A stretch of 64,000 nucleotides of DNA from Jaltomata sinuosa. Taxonomy: Eukaryota; Streptophyta; Magnoliopsida; Solanales; Solanaceae. The stretch spans positions 496,001 to 560,000 of the forward strand of contig QJPP01000055.1 in the NCBI GenBank assembly GCA_003996215.1, in the 5' to 3' direction. Positions 21,561 through 33,524 of this stretch are shown here, piece after piece. The notes under the pieces were generated by a model. That model did no database searches and had not been told where the DNA came from. It worked only from the letters and a program-made list of their open reading frames with translations. Each line of letters opens with the position of its first letter. Position 1 is the first letter of the stretch. The position numbers were made by a program, and so were the translations under genes.

Positions 21561-24500
21561 CTAAAAGAATGAGGCCGTTAGTGATGCTTGCAGCCTTTAT
21601 TTTTGGTGGTTGCGCTGTTTCTCTGAAGTTTGATTGTCTATGAATTATTTTGTTCTTTTTTGATCAACAGCCATTGCATCAGGAAATGATATGAATTATT
21701 TTATTCTTTTTCCTCTTACTTTTTCCTTTCTTTGTTGCAGTATTTGTTGGTAATGGGAATTTGGTGTGTATGTGTTGTTTTCGTATTATTTTGGGTAACT
21801 TTTTGGTGCATTTGATACATGAATGTCAGTAATAGTTTATTAATCTCTATCCTTCAAAAATAATAAACTCCAATTCTGAACCTATTAATATTAGTCACAA
21901 CTTCAATGATACCTACTGCCGAAGCATATTCATTGACTTCCAACTAGCTCCACGCTATCGGTTTCTCCGACCAACTCTTTGGCAAGTCAAGTTAGAAGTT
22001 CGCTTTGGCTCTCCATCGCTATCCCTCTTACTTAAGAATATTAATTCACTGAAAATAGTCAATTCGTATGCTGCTTGTGTTCTTCCTTTGATGTAATGAG
22101 GACTCTTAAGAGGGAGAAGAAGACAGAAGAGAAGTAGCACCTGGAACAAAAAAAGGAGGTGAAAACTACTATTGTAGATAGCTATTTTTTATATGAATTG
22201 TTTCCAGTAATGTGTGACTAACTGGTTTAATTATACGAGATTCTTGGTTTGGTGATGATACTTCTTAAATTTATTTCCTTGAGAGAAAAGAGATGTTAAT
22301 CATTTGACACACTGATGAAGCTTGAGTACTATATGTAGTTTGTTATTTGTTATTTAATTTTACTATCTTAAACGTATAATGCTCCAGCCACCCCAATAAG
22401 TTGGGATTGACGCATAAAGTTCTTTAGCTGAACATTTTTTGTTCTATTGGCACTTGGCCAGGCACACGAGTGAAAATTTACACATTTCAAGGTGATGAAT
22501 TTGCCCCATTTCGATGAGCAGGCTTGATTGTAATGTAAGTCCGTGTACCATAGTATAACTTTGACTCTTTCAACTTTCAGGATGAAAGTGAATTTTGGCA
22601 ATACTTGGTGAATATGTTGAAGAGACTTGAACTGTTGAGAGTTATCTAGAAGATTGTATCAGCATAAATTTCAAATTGTAGTTTCTATCCCTGAATTTAT
22701 CTGCAAACTTATCTTGAGGAGGCACAGAAATCTCCTTTATGGATTCTCAATCATGATTTCCTTTTAAAAAAGTAATTGTTGCTGGTATACCTGTAGGTGG
22801 AAGCATAGTTTTTAAAAATATCATTTCTATGAACTGCTTGGCATGGTCAAAATACAAGTAATGGATGATGCAAGGTATTGATTACTGTGGAATGAAGCGA
22901 GGTGACATCCTGGTATTCACAGATTTCCAGGTAATTTCTATAAAATTCAGTAGAAAAAATTTGACGTACTTTCTATACCACTCCACTTGAAACATTCATC
23001 ATATGAATGGAGACAATAACCACCCTAAATTGGTTGATGGGACATCAAAGTTACCGTCCAGTAGTGGAACCTATTTTGCATCATGAAGTCTCATCTCTAA
23101 ATGCTATTTCGATACCTAATCAAGTTTCACCTGTCTATCTTAGTGGATGCTTTTAAGAATATACCAGTAGAAGTATATACTGGATAGTTGCACCGGATAA
23201 TGGATTATTTTATTTAAAGAATTTCAATGCATTGAAGTATCAGCTAGCTACCACTTATGCTAAGATCCAGAGGAGAACTATCTTTGGATTACACGCTAGC
23301 CCATTCCCCTGCACATGTTACCTAGGCACTTGATCTCTTATGTTGTTGATGAAGCATCGAAGATGAAAGTCCATAGTGAAATCTATCTATTGTCACTCCA
23401 CTCTTTTTTCTTTTCAAATTAATAGAGATGAGGATAGTTTTTTTGATAATGTAATAGAGATGAGGATAGTTCAATGAAGATAAGATGACCAAGTTGATGA
23501 ATACTTGAAAGATTCAGCAATAAAAAGGTATACCCAGAAGCTTCAGTTTGGTAGGGTTCAGATGGTGATTAACTGCAGCACATCTAAATATCAAACTCCC
23601 GCACGTGAGATAGAGAAGTGGTTTATGCAAGTCATGTGTAGCTTTAAACATGTAGTGCATCGTTCATGTTCCAAATTGATGTGGAACATATTTTAGATTA
23701 ACCAATTACAACTACTATTAACTTGTTATAGTATGTCACTTTTAACCTGATATATTTTATTGATTTCCTAAAGAGTGGCAGGGCTCCTAGAGTAAAAGTG
23801 GAGTTCATTAGTGCACAACTTATGCGCAAAGAGTAGAGTTAGATTTTTGCTGGTACAGAAGTGCCAGTGCTGAGCCCACTGAGTAAGAACTTCAGTGCTG
23901 TTGGTGTTTCTATGATTGATTTTTAAATACTCTCTTTCTAAGTTGGAAACTTGTGCAGATGGCCTGCTAAGTTGGATATGTCCAAACACTGATTTTCGGC
24001 ATGTCAAATCAATATTTTGTAGTACACCACCCCCACAAAGTGAGTCCTTGAACATTATTAGGAAAATTCTGCATCTCACATTTATATAGCATATAGTATC
24101 ACCTTTTGGTAATTGTTCATGTCATAGGCAGCTTTATTGCTTGTATATCTGTGCCATCTCTTGCTCATCTTTTTAGAGATTAAAATAATCTTTTACCTAT
24201 TATAACATTTCTTCATTCTTGTTTAAATTAATGTGACACATGAGATATGGTGGTTGCTACCTTCTTCTCCAGTGGGGACCATAAGAATGTAAGTTAACCA
24301 TGCTCTCCTTTCAGTTTTAATACGGGTGAATCTGGTGATAATGTATGCTAGATAGTAGATGGAAAAATGTCGGTGTATTATCACCTAAAATAGGAACTAG
24401 ACAGATTTGCCAATGAAAATATTTCAGAAAGAGGAGGATTCAAATATAGGAATATGGCTTGAACTACAAGGGTGTCAACAGAAGACAGAAAAGAGTAGGC

Positions 24501-25292
24501 CCCCAGTTCATGCTCATTCAGATTTTAAGAAATGCCCTGATGAGGTTCTTCGTTTTGAGATAGAGACTCAGTTTCACATTATGAAATGCCAGGCATCAAT
24601 TTTGCCATCAATGTTCAACTTTGTAACATTTGGAGTATATTATCTTTTGTTTTTCTCAAATACTTATCGAGAAGATGCACCAGTTGACTTCATTTAGTGT
24701 TTTCTGTAGCTTACTGATGGGGAGAGAGGTCTTCGAAGGAAAAGAGATTGCAGTTGGCTGTATTATGTACTAATTTGTTATGTTTATATTTTTGGCATAA
24801 AAAATGTTGAGCTCGTCCTATCCTTGGGGCATAAGCTATAAATCTTGTGTTTGGTGTAGTGTAATCTGTACTGAGACGCTTGTGCAATAATTATTGTTGT
24901 GTTACTTTTCTCCAAAACTATTTCACGTTGATACACACATATTGGTAAATATTGGGGCAGAAGGATTCTCACAGCAGACGTCTTGATCATGGAAAGTTTT
25001 TCTTTTTCAATAAATCTTGCATCTCATTGGTTCATGAAACGTTATTTCAATAAAAAAAATTCAGTTCTTGGGTCCTTTTGAATGCTAGAAAATTAACCAA
25101 ATTTATGGCAAAAGAAGTTAATTTCCCTTGACAAGATATACTATTTGTGAGGATACTTGTTTTTTACACTCAACCTTCTAATATTGTGCCCTTTTTCACC
25201 TAAATCTTGCTGCACAATGTTTATTAGTAGGATCCACCAAGATTGATCATACCTTGAAATATCCATTCTATGTCTCGGGTTCCATTCATTAT
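21561..25292. other. Long stretch without a recognised gene
   Basis: Mixed composition, no known transposon signatures. Possible splice-like sites occur (TTTCAACTTTCAG at about 22,568-22,580; GATTTCCAG|GTAATT at about 22,930). A short open run before the latter could encode GIDYCGMKRGDILVFTDFQ, but no chain of exons could be built. A 96-codon plus-strand frame at 24,407-24,697 (MKIFQKEEDSNIGIWLELQG...) has reasonably complex composition but no family I recognise. It may be the decayed or non-coding tail of whatever gene gave rise to the array. Confidence 0.4.
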
Positions 25293-25899
25293 TACTCCAT
25301 CTGTTTCAATTTGTTTGACCTACTTTTCTTTTTAATCCGTTTAAAAAAGAATGATCCTTTTTCTTTTTAGTAACTTTTTAATTCCAACTTTTCACATGGC
25401 ATGTTTAGGACCACAAGATTAAAGGGCATTTTAGTACATTTGACATATGTTGACACCCAATTTTGGCTCTCCGTGCTTAAAATTAACGTCTTCAGGTTTT
25501 CTGATCGTTAAAGAACACAAAATACACTTTTTACACATTTTTCATGAAATATAATAATTTATTGATAATCATTCTTATTTTAGGAATTTTATCAATTTAT
25601 TGATATATTTTTATTTCTCACAATTTATTGATAATTATCCTTTATTTTGTAAATATTAGGATTTTATCAATTTATTGTCATTATACAATTTTTGATAATC
25701 GCAATATTTTTTACAGTCATCCGCACACGTACACAATACAAATACTACAATTTCAATTATTTAAAACACATTACATTTTATTTTATTTTTTAATCACATA
25801 CCAATGCACGCATTTTTGTACATTATTTATATTCTCTAATACATTCCGCAAGCACAAGAGGTCGGAGCAATTAATTCTAATACGCAGAGCAACGAATCA

Positions 25900-26103
25900 G
25901 TCAAGTCAAGGTCTTGTCATCTTTAATAAAAGTGACATTTGACATGACTGAATACGGCTATCGTCCTCTAGTTAATAACCTTGTGCATTGGTTAATAAAT
26001 TGGGTCAAGTCAAGGTCTTGTCACCTTTAATAAAGGTGACATTTGACATGACTGATTAGGGCTATCGTCCATCGGTTAATAAACTTTATACATTGGTTAA
26101 TAG
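25900..26103 (+). repeat. Tandem duplication, about 104-bp unit, in LTR U3
   Basis: GTCAAGTCAAGGTCTTGTCA followed by CTTTAATAAA and GTGACATTTGACATGACTGA occurs at 25,900 and again at 26,004. Repeats upstream of the TATA box are common in LTR enhancers; that role is not shown here. Confidence 0.8.
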
Positions 26104-26179
26104 GGTAAATAATCCATCGGATAATAACTAAAAAATAAAAAAGATTAGTCTTTTATTTTTTGGACAAAGGGGGGTTTTG

Positions 26180-26190
26180 TTTTATATTAT
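26180..26190 (+). promoter_or_regulatory. TATA box of the LTR
   Basis: TATTATAAAAGGGG lies just upstream of the pyrimidine-rich leader at about 26,280. It is the best candidate promoter in the LTR. Confidence 0.5.
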
Positions 26191-27235
26191 AAAAGGGGGG
26201 AGGGGGGCATTTTATTTTGGGGGGACAAGAAATATACACACACACATTTTACACACAACGGACACACACACACTTTATTGATATTCCTCTCCTCACTTTT
26301 CTCTCTCAAGCCCCCGCTCCCTCTTGCTCTCCCCTTCCGTCGCTGCCTCGCCGGAGGTGGTGACCGGCGAGCAGCCACCACCAACGCTGCTCCACCGCCA
26401 CCAACGCCCCCGCTCTCTCTCTCCCCCCAACCCTTTTTTTTTCATTGCTGGCTCGTCGGAGGTGATGACCGGCGAGCGTCTGAGCAGCCACCGCCACCAA
26501 CGTTCCTCTCTTTTTCTCTCCCTTTCCCCTTCGTCTCGCCGCTGCCACGCCGGAAAACATGGCGTCGAGGTCCCCAAATTTGGCCGGAAAGCCCTCTCAA
26601 CTCCACAATCCCCACCTTTTCTTCTCCTTGGCCGGATCTCTCAGATCTGACCGGAGAAAACACCTCCGACTGACTGAATTTTGTTGAGATAATATGTTAT
26701 TGTGTATGTTTGTATAGATCTTTCCATAACTCGCATTTTATGGTGTTCTCACGCCATTTTTGATGACCTTGCTGACTTTGCCGGAGCTTCGACTCCGACT
26801 TTTGCTTGCTGTTATGTTTCAACGTTATTATCATGTTGCTTGACTGATTTTTTTTAACATTTTTTCGGTGACCTTGGATTTTTCGGCGAGTTATCGGTCT
26901 TCTCCGACGAACATCACTGTTTTGGGGCTTGTTTTTGCTAGCTGTTGCTCTATTTTGTTACTGGTCTTAATGTTTGGACTGATTCTTGTCTTGATTATGT
27001 CTTGATAATGACTTTGTCAATTTTTTGACGGTCCTGTTTTGCTCTATCGCTGTGTTGCAATTTTGGACTGTTCTGGGTGGGCATTTTTGTCCTTTTTAAT
27101 GCTTTTCGGATGTTATTAAACTGATAATGAACAAGATACTACATTACTTGGCCAATGAAAAAACTCCCGTCGATTTTTGAGGCCTCCACAATAAAAAAGA
27201 CGGATACATATATACAACGTGGCGAGAAAATAAAT

Positions 27236-27382
27236 TATGGGCGATGACGAAATTTTGTTATTACAAGACGAAATAAAAAGTTTTATGATCCGCATCTTGG
27301 CGAGGTGATCTCGGGTGGCCAACCGATGCTTCGCAGCCATGGCGTATCTAAAACTTAATACAACTACATATCTGAGCCCATA
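27236..27382 (+). ncRNA. Box C/D-like RNA module inside the LTR (best-formed copy)
   Basis: A perfect 7-bp terminal stem TATGGGC (27,236-27,242) / GCCCATA (27,376-27,382) directly flanks a box C (GATGACGA, one base from consensus) and box D (CTGA, 27,372-27,375). This is the arrangement of a C/D kink-turn. Between them are CCGCATCTTGGCGAGG and CTTCGCAGCCATGGCG, the constants of the array modules, plus an internal hairpin TTGGC...GCCAA. Total length 147 bases. Host sequence and stem differ from the array copies but pairing is kept. Confidence 0.5.
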
Positions 27383-28639
27383 CTACAATAAAATTCTATT
27401 TTCTTATATTTACATACATATATGTATTTTTTGACTTATTTTGGTAAATATTTATTTGCTATTAATATTTTTACTAAGTGTTTATACAGGTACGTGAGGA
27501 TGCTTCCCGAAGACGATAATTAAGAGGAGTTTGAAGATCTCCCCAAAATTCATTGCTTTATTTATATCCTTGTAACTCTTGTAATCGTACAAAAACTAAA
27601 ATATAGTGAAAACTTTACTTTTGGGGTGTCGGGTGGGAGTGTCCCTTTATTTACTTATCTATTTTACGCGCTTAGGCAAAACTTTAAGTCGTAAATACTT
27701 TTATAAACAAATTAATTTAACTTAGATACTTAAGTTAATTAATTCATATTTTTTACGTTACGCAAACATTAGGACGTCTTTTCTTTTCTTTTCCTTCTAA
27801 TTAGTTTACCTAAACTTTACAAATAATCCTTTTACACATTCTTTTGTTAAAAACACTTTTAAATTAATATTCCTTTCTCATTCTTAAACTCATTTTTTCT
27901 TGCAAAAGTGAAACAATATTTACATAATGAAAAACGCAAGTCACTCGATGTAATTATTGTACAATCTTTTCAATGCATTTCTTTTTACATTCTTTGCTCA
28001 ATGTATTTAACATACATTACTTATACATTTTCTTCATATATATATATTTCGTAATAGTATCTACTTATATTTATATATTTACATACTTTTCAATATACAT
28101 TCTTTTACACTCTTTTGTATACTTTCTTACATATAAATTTTCATACATATAAAAGTACATTTTTCATACTCTTATGTACATATATTTAAAATTATTGTTT
28201 GCACTTGTATATACATATTTATTACTGTTCATAGTTATACTTTTTTCAAAAAATATTTTTTACCTTCCCTCTCTTAAAAAAATTAAGTTTAGTCAGGTAC
28301 CACATTTGTGGATTCCGAAGGATGCCTAACACCTTCCCTTCGGAATAACTTGAACCCTTACCTAGAATCTCAAATGGTTTTTCGCAGATTAAAATGCGAG
28401 TCATACATGTCAATAATAAAAAATAGGTTTCCTTATTTTCCTTAAAAATTGGGTGGCGACTCTGTACATAATAAAAATTCTTTTAGAGTCCATAAGTTGT
28501 GCTTTATCTAATCTTGGTAAAAAATAGGGCATGACAACATATCTTTAATTTAAGACCACAAGATTCAAAAATCTTCTTTATTTTCTTAAATTTCGTATCA
28601 AATTAAAATAGGTCACTCATTTTGAAACTGAGGGAGTAT

Positions 28640-29474
28640 TACTTATTAGAATTTTGTTTTTAAATATTTCTTTAAAGAATTTCATTCACGAAAAGAATGT
28701 CAAACAACTTGAAGATTTTAATGCCCTCTTTGATTTAACTAGTAAAATTATCTAATTTCATTATCTACAAACCAATTAAAAACTGGGGGGTGATTTAAGT
28801 AGATTACAGACAAACCATTTCAAGCCATGACTTTACCATTTACCCATAGATCTTGACCAACAACGGTTCAAATATATATAAAAAGGATTTATTGTCTTAG
28901 ACTTCTTACTATTAGATATTGTCCATAAATCTCATAAAAAATAGCTAAAGATTTACATTGAACTGTGATAGGAGTTTCTCTTGTAGTAATAACGCGTTGA
29001 TCTAGTCATCACTGCCCACTGGAGTCACAAATGACTATCTAAATCGATTCGTTTATGCCGTTAAGCTCTAATTGCATCATAGGAATTGGGAAAATTCCCA
29101 AAAAATTGGGTTCTTTTGTTACTTCTTTTGATTTTGATAATTTCTGCGACTACACCTATTTACCCACATACCTACTCACATTCTATAGATAATTATTCTA
29201 CGATTGTTGCATTTTAGATATAGCTTTTCCAAGTATATGATGATATCTGAAAACCTACATAAATGCATGAACTTTGTAAACCATCTCCAATAATAAAGAG
29301 TGTGTATTTCAATCCTTTTGGTTATAAGTTACATGATCACCTCTTCGTGTATGTTATTTTGAAGAAGGGAGCAAACTTGATAGTTCTTTTACGTACACAT
29401 TTTTGAATTCTTCATATACTCTAGGGTAGACTGAATAACTTATAAGGTCACTAGCTATAGCAAATTATTTATTG
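28640..29474. other. AT-rich spacer
   Basis: No gene or clear element seen. The right end (29,430-29,474) continues at 30,054, where the LINE insertion split it. Confidence 0.5.
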
Positions 29475-29481
29475 AAGTCAC

Positions 29482-30046
29482 AGTGACGAAGAGATGCACG
29501 GATGTTCCAGTGCGGAGGTGTGAGAGGTTGGCTATGGATGGTTTCAAGAGAGGTAGAGGTAGATCAAAAAAATATTGGAGAGAGGTGATTAGACAAGATT
29601 TGACACAGTTGTAGCTTACCGAGGACACATGACCTTAGATAAGAAGGTGTGGAGGGCGCTGATTAGAATAGAAAATTAGTAGGTAGGTGTGCATCATAGT
29701 AGTAGGTAGGAGTGCAGTGTCTTGCTGCCCTACTTTTGTAAGACTACTTTTGTAGTTTCTTGTTCTTCAGCTTCTGATATTTTCTGGTGTTTTGTGTAGT
29801 TCGATTATAGTAATATTTTGTTGTAGTATAGTTCTGTGACTATCTGGTGTTTTCGTTTATTGTCTATATCTCTTGTTCTTTCATTACGTCTTTTTCTGGT
29901 CATTTTTTTGTCTTGAGCCCGGGGTTTATCGGAGATAACCTATTTACTTCACCTTTGAAGTAAAGATACAGTCTGCATATATTCTACCCTTTTCAGACCC
30001 CACTTTGTGGGAATACACTGAGTTTATTGTTGTTGTTGTTGCAATA
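29482..30046 (+). mobile_element. RTE-clade LINE, 5'-truncated
   Basis: The 5' part encodes the C-terminus of an RTE reverse transcriptase in a shifting frame: GLAMDGFKRGRGRSKKYWRE, then DLTQL and KKVWRALIRIEN. It is followed by a 3' UTR ending CAGACCCCACTTTGTGGGAA, CACTGAGTTTATTG and (TTG)n. AAGTCAC flanks both sides (29,475-29,481 and 30,047-30,053). The 3' tail is shared with the SINEs at 14.7, 19.1 and 20.3 kb, which suggests RTE machinery mobilises them. Confidence 0.85.
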
Positions 30047-30053
30047 AAGTCAC

Positions 30054-30706
30054 TCAAGTTATATTAGTTCTCCTACAAAGTCATTATGAAAAGAAAAAAA
30101 AAGCTAAAGAAATAATCACATAAACGTCGTTTTAAGTTTGGCTTCGTTACACTTATTTTCTTTATAATTTATGTATTATGCGTAGTTTTCATATTTTAAT
30201 TTTTTTTGAAATAATTCATTAACCTAATTATTATTGATATAACAAAATTTAATTTAATTAATTTGTCCTTTATGATATTATTTTTATTAAATTTTGTAAA
30301 CATCTTTTATTCCATTGAATTGATTTCATAGCTAGAAAAGACGAGATCCTTTAAAGTACAAAAGAGTGATATTTCTGCCTTAATTGTGCAAGGAGATTGA
30401 TGTGTTGATGATATTAGGGTTCTTTATCAGGTGGATCGGGCAGATATTAGGTTTAATAATTTGACTTATTGGTTATATGCTTTTAAATGTACTAATCTGC
30501 TAATCAATAGATAAATATTGGTTGATTCGGTATTGGGTTAGCAAGTATTAGGCGGTATATGGCTAATAATTTAAGGATTAGTAAAAATTAAAATCACAAT
30601 AAGTAGTTCAACTTTTATCCACAAAATTAAAGTCACTAACTTCCAACTCGTTTGCACAACTGCTTTTGCAAAGATAAAAACACAAAATCTTTGTATGCTG
30701 TATAGA
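30054..30706. other. AT-rich spacer
   Basis: No gene or repeat boundary recognised. Confidence 0.5.
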
Positions 30707-31079
30707 AAAATCAAGAGTCCGAGATCAAAAGGGTAATCTTTTAAATAGAAAATGTTAAAACGGTCACCGAAATTTGAATTAGACAAAAAGAGACAAAACG
30801 TCTATACATAAACATTTTACCCCAATTGTGGGCCCAAGATTCTTAACTTTTCAACTAAATCGTTGAAGCATGAACGATTTTCTTAAAGTTTTTTTTTTTT
30901 GGTTACTCTCTCAAAATCGTTTGGACACAAACGATTTACTCTAATGGATAGTTCATTGTAAGAAGTGCATTCTGACTTCTACTTTGCTGAACACTTACAT
31001 TGAAGCTATAACAAATATACACATAGTAATAGATTAGAAATTAAATTATCTAGTATCACTTAGTTATTTATTTTACAGA

Positions 31080-31785
31080 AAGGGTAAAAAAGATCTTAAA
31101 CTATGTGAATACTTTGGTCTAAAGATATCCATGTCGTCAATATTTTGATCCAAAAATGTTCATATTGTTAATTTTGGATCAAAATGCTCTTTTCCTAATT
31201 AACATATTATTTCTTTCCTTTTTAAACATATTCTTTTCCTAATTAAAATATTAATTGTAACCCATCATAAATTTTCATACTATATATGAGATTATAGTAT
31301 TTCATCATTAATTTTCATTTAAATAACGATAGTTTTTTTCCTAATAAAAAACGAAATATTTTTATTTCTAAATAATTTTCAAATTGAAAAAGGATAAACA
31401 TTTGTTAATATAATTCTTGATTTTAAAGTTAAGATACAACAATCATAATGTCATAAAACACAAAATTTTATTACATTGCTTTAAATCACAATATATCTTT
31501 AAAATATCATTGATGTAGTTATATTGTTCATCCTTTTTCATATTAACTTTAAAATCAAGCATTATATATTAACAAATGTTTATCCTACTTCAATTCGAAA
31601 AAAAATAAGAAATAAAAATATTTTCTACTTTATTAGAATTTCTAAAAGTATTTTTATTTTAATTGATAAAAGGAGAATAGAAAAAATGAGGTATTTTTGA
31701 ACCAAACTATTAACGCATGACATTTTTATTCAATTTCACATAATTTAAAAATATTTTTGACCCTTTTCTATTTATTTTAAATTAA
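31080..31785. mobile_element. Second foldback element nested in the first
   Basis: Outer ends AAAGGGTAAAAAAGATCTTA and the complement of ATATTTTTGACCCTTTTC are related. An internal inverted pair (GGATAAACATTTGTTAATAT at about 31,390 and its complement near 31,570) brackets AT-rich sequence. Confidence 0.6.
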
Positions 31786-31838
31786 TATATAATGCTCTAT
31801 CTTGTGAGAAACCCTAGATAATTATCATTAAAATAACA

Positions 31839-33105
31839 AAAAAGGGCTAAAAATACCCTCGAACTATTCGAAATAGAGCAAATATACCCTCCATTACATT
31901 TTTGGCTCAAAAATACCCTTGCCGTCAACTTTTTGGACCATAAGTACTCTCCAACTTAACCCTCCATCTTCAATGCTGATTTGGCGTCCACGTGGCCGTC
32001 CAATTAGGATAAGGTCTGCCACGTGGCTGCCACGTAGATAATAAACCTTGTCCTATTTTAAACCCACCTATATTCCAATTCAATATACCCGCTCCGAATC
32101 CATCCCCGAATCAATAACAGGAGGAGAGTTAGGTGTGGAATAAATTCCACCGAAGCTATTGTTGTAACACTGAAAGACTATAGAAGCTGATTCCTCTATG
32201 TTGTTTTTGATTGCAGTGCTAGAGAAACCAGCTTCTCTCATAACCCTACTAACACTAGAGTCATCTAGAATTGACAAAATGAGCTGCTCTAATTCAACCT
32301 TAATGGCTAAAAGAGGTGGTTGTTGTTGGGTTCGAAATCGAGAGGGCATCATGAGGAAGCTATTAAGTGCAAACCATTGTGACGATAAATCAGATGACAA
32401 AGAAAAGCATACTAAAAATATATTATTGATATGGTTTGGCCAATTGGCCTACATATGAAAAACTAATATAAAAGAAAGCATAAAATTGTTGAGAGAAAAT
32501 CTCCCCCTAAACAAGACTCTTTACACGACTACATTATGGATGCTATTGTGTTGTGGAATGAGAAAAGGAATTTTCAATTTATAGAGGTACAAAACCTTTC
32601 CTCCAAAAAAGAGGTTAGTCAAATATGGAAGATTTTATTTTTCCTTTTAGGAAAAGTAAAAAATCAATTATGGTAATACTTTGACTTTCCTTCAAGAGAA
32701 AAGTAAAACTCAAATATGGTAAGAAAATCAGGGCAAAAACCCTAACAGCTGTTGCTGTTGTTGCTGCTCTATGCAGCCTCTCCTCTGATGTATTTATTCC
32801 ACACCTAGCTCTCCTCCTACTATTGATTCGGGGGTGGATTCGGAGCGGGTATATTGAATTGGAATATGAGTGGGTTTAAAATAGGACAAGGTTTATTATT
32901 TATGTGACAGCCACGTGGCGGGCCTTGTCTTAGTTGGATGGCCACGTGGACGCCAAATCAGCATTGAAGATGGGGGGGTTAAGTTGAGGGTATTTATGGT
33001 CCAAAAAATTGATGGCAGAGGTATTTTTGAACCAAAAATGAAACAGAGGGTATATTTGCTCTATTTCGAATAATTTGAGGATATTTTTGACCCTTTTCCA
33101 TTAAA
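31839..33105. mobile_element. Third foldback element (Pack-MULE-like) carrying a gene fragment
   Basis: Arms of about 300 bp (31,839-32,145 and 32,786-33,105) begin GGGCTAAAAATACCCTCGAA and end in its complement. Both carry AATATACCCGCTCCGAATCC, GCCACGTGG and TTGGCGTCCACGTGG. The core holds a SMAX1-like fragment and, at about 32,490-32,780, an unrelated stretch resembling an LTR leader. Long inverted arms plus captured host coding sequence are Pack-MULE features; a 9-bp target duplication was not established. Confidence 0.7.
32080..32400 (-). pseudogene. Captured SMAX1-like (double Clp-N) gene fragment
   Basis: The 106-codon minus-strand frame contains QQPPLLAIKVELEQLILSIL and DDSSVSRVMREAGFSSTAIK. 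This is the end of the double Clp-N domain of SMAX1-LIKE/D53 proteins, repressors in karrikin and strigolactone signalling. Just upstream, WFALNSF is joined to RTQQQPPLLA, omitting residues expected between them, so the copy has an internal deletion. Only about one tenth of the roughly 1000-residue family protein is present, enclosed by the foldback arms; no function is expected. Confidence 0.75.
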
Positions 33106-33524
33106 AAAATAACTAAATGAAACTACATAATTTAATTTCTAATCTATTACTATGTGTATACTTGTTGGAGCTTCAATGCAAGTGTCCAGCAAAGTAGAAG
33201 TCAAAATGCACTTCTTACAATGAATTGTGTATTAGAGTAAATCATTTGTATCTAAACGATTTTGAGAGAATAATAAAAAAAAAAGTTTTAAGAAAATCGT
33301 TCATGCTTCAACGATTTAGTTGAAAAGTTAATAATTTCGGGCCCAAAATTGGGGCAAAACGTTTATGTAGGGACGTTTTGTCCCTTTTGGTCTAACTCAA
33401 ATTTTAGTGATCGCTTTGACATTTTTGATTCAAAAAGTTACCAATTTGGTCTCGTACTCGAAAAATCAACCAACATAATCTTAATAATTGACACGACTGA
33501 AGATTTAAGGGATACACTTTCCTA

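Larger units (their letters stand above)
25448..28536 (+). mobile_element. Solo LTR, Ogre/Tat-like Ty3-gypsy, 3.1 kb
   Basis: Starts TGTTGACACCCAATTTTGGC and ends TAGGGCATGACA, a TG...CA boundary, with exact 5-bp target duplications ACATA (25,443-25,447 and 28,537-28,541). No primer site, polypurine tract or gag-pol lies inside, so this is a solo LTR rather than a whole element. The opening phrase and GGGTGGCGACTCTGTACA near the end fit the long LTRs of the Tat/Ogre lineage. A TATAAAA box near 26,187 is followed by a CT- and CCG-rich leader. Direction is taken from these LTR-like signals. Family name is from memory; boundaries are seen directly. Confidence 0.85.
25293..28638. mobile_element. 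Stowaway-like MITE split by an LTR
   Basis: Left half (25,293-25,447) starts ACTCCATCTGTTTCAATTTG; right half (28,537-28,638) ends TTTTGAAACTGAGGGAGT. A whole sister copy at 53,573-53,825 is collinear across the junction. The interruption is the LTR at 25,448-28,536. Confidence 0.85.
30707..33466. mobile_element. Outer foldback element with arms of about 370 bp
   Basis: The left arm (30,707-31,076) and right arm (about 33,108-33,466) are inverted copies. Shared landmarks include CAAAACGTC, GGGCCCAA, TCGTTGAAGCATGAACGATT, CAAAATCGTTT and AATTTAATTTCTAATC. The interior is filled by two further inverted-repeat elements (31,080-31,785 and 31,839-33,105). The arms are far longer than MITE ends, as in foldback or MULE-derived elements. 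No transposase is present. Confidence 0.8.

Noticed and set aside
26278..26673. Overlapping proline/serine/arginine-rich open frames on both strands
   Set aside because: They arise from the CT- and CCGGCGA-rich LTR leader; low complexity, mutually antisense and without a domain.
30707..33466. CRISPR-like or satellite array
   Set aside because: The repeats are inverted arms of nested elements, not regularly spaced direct repeats.
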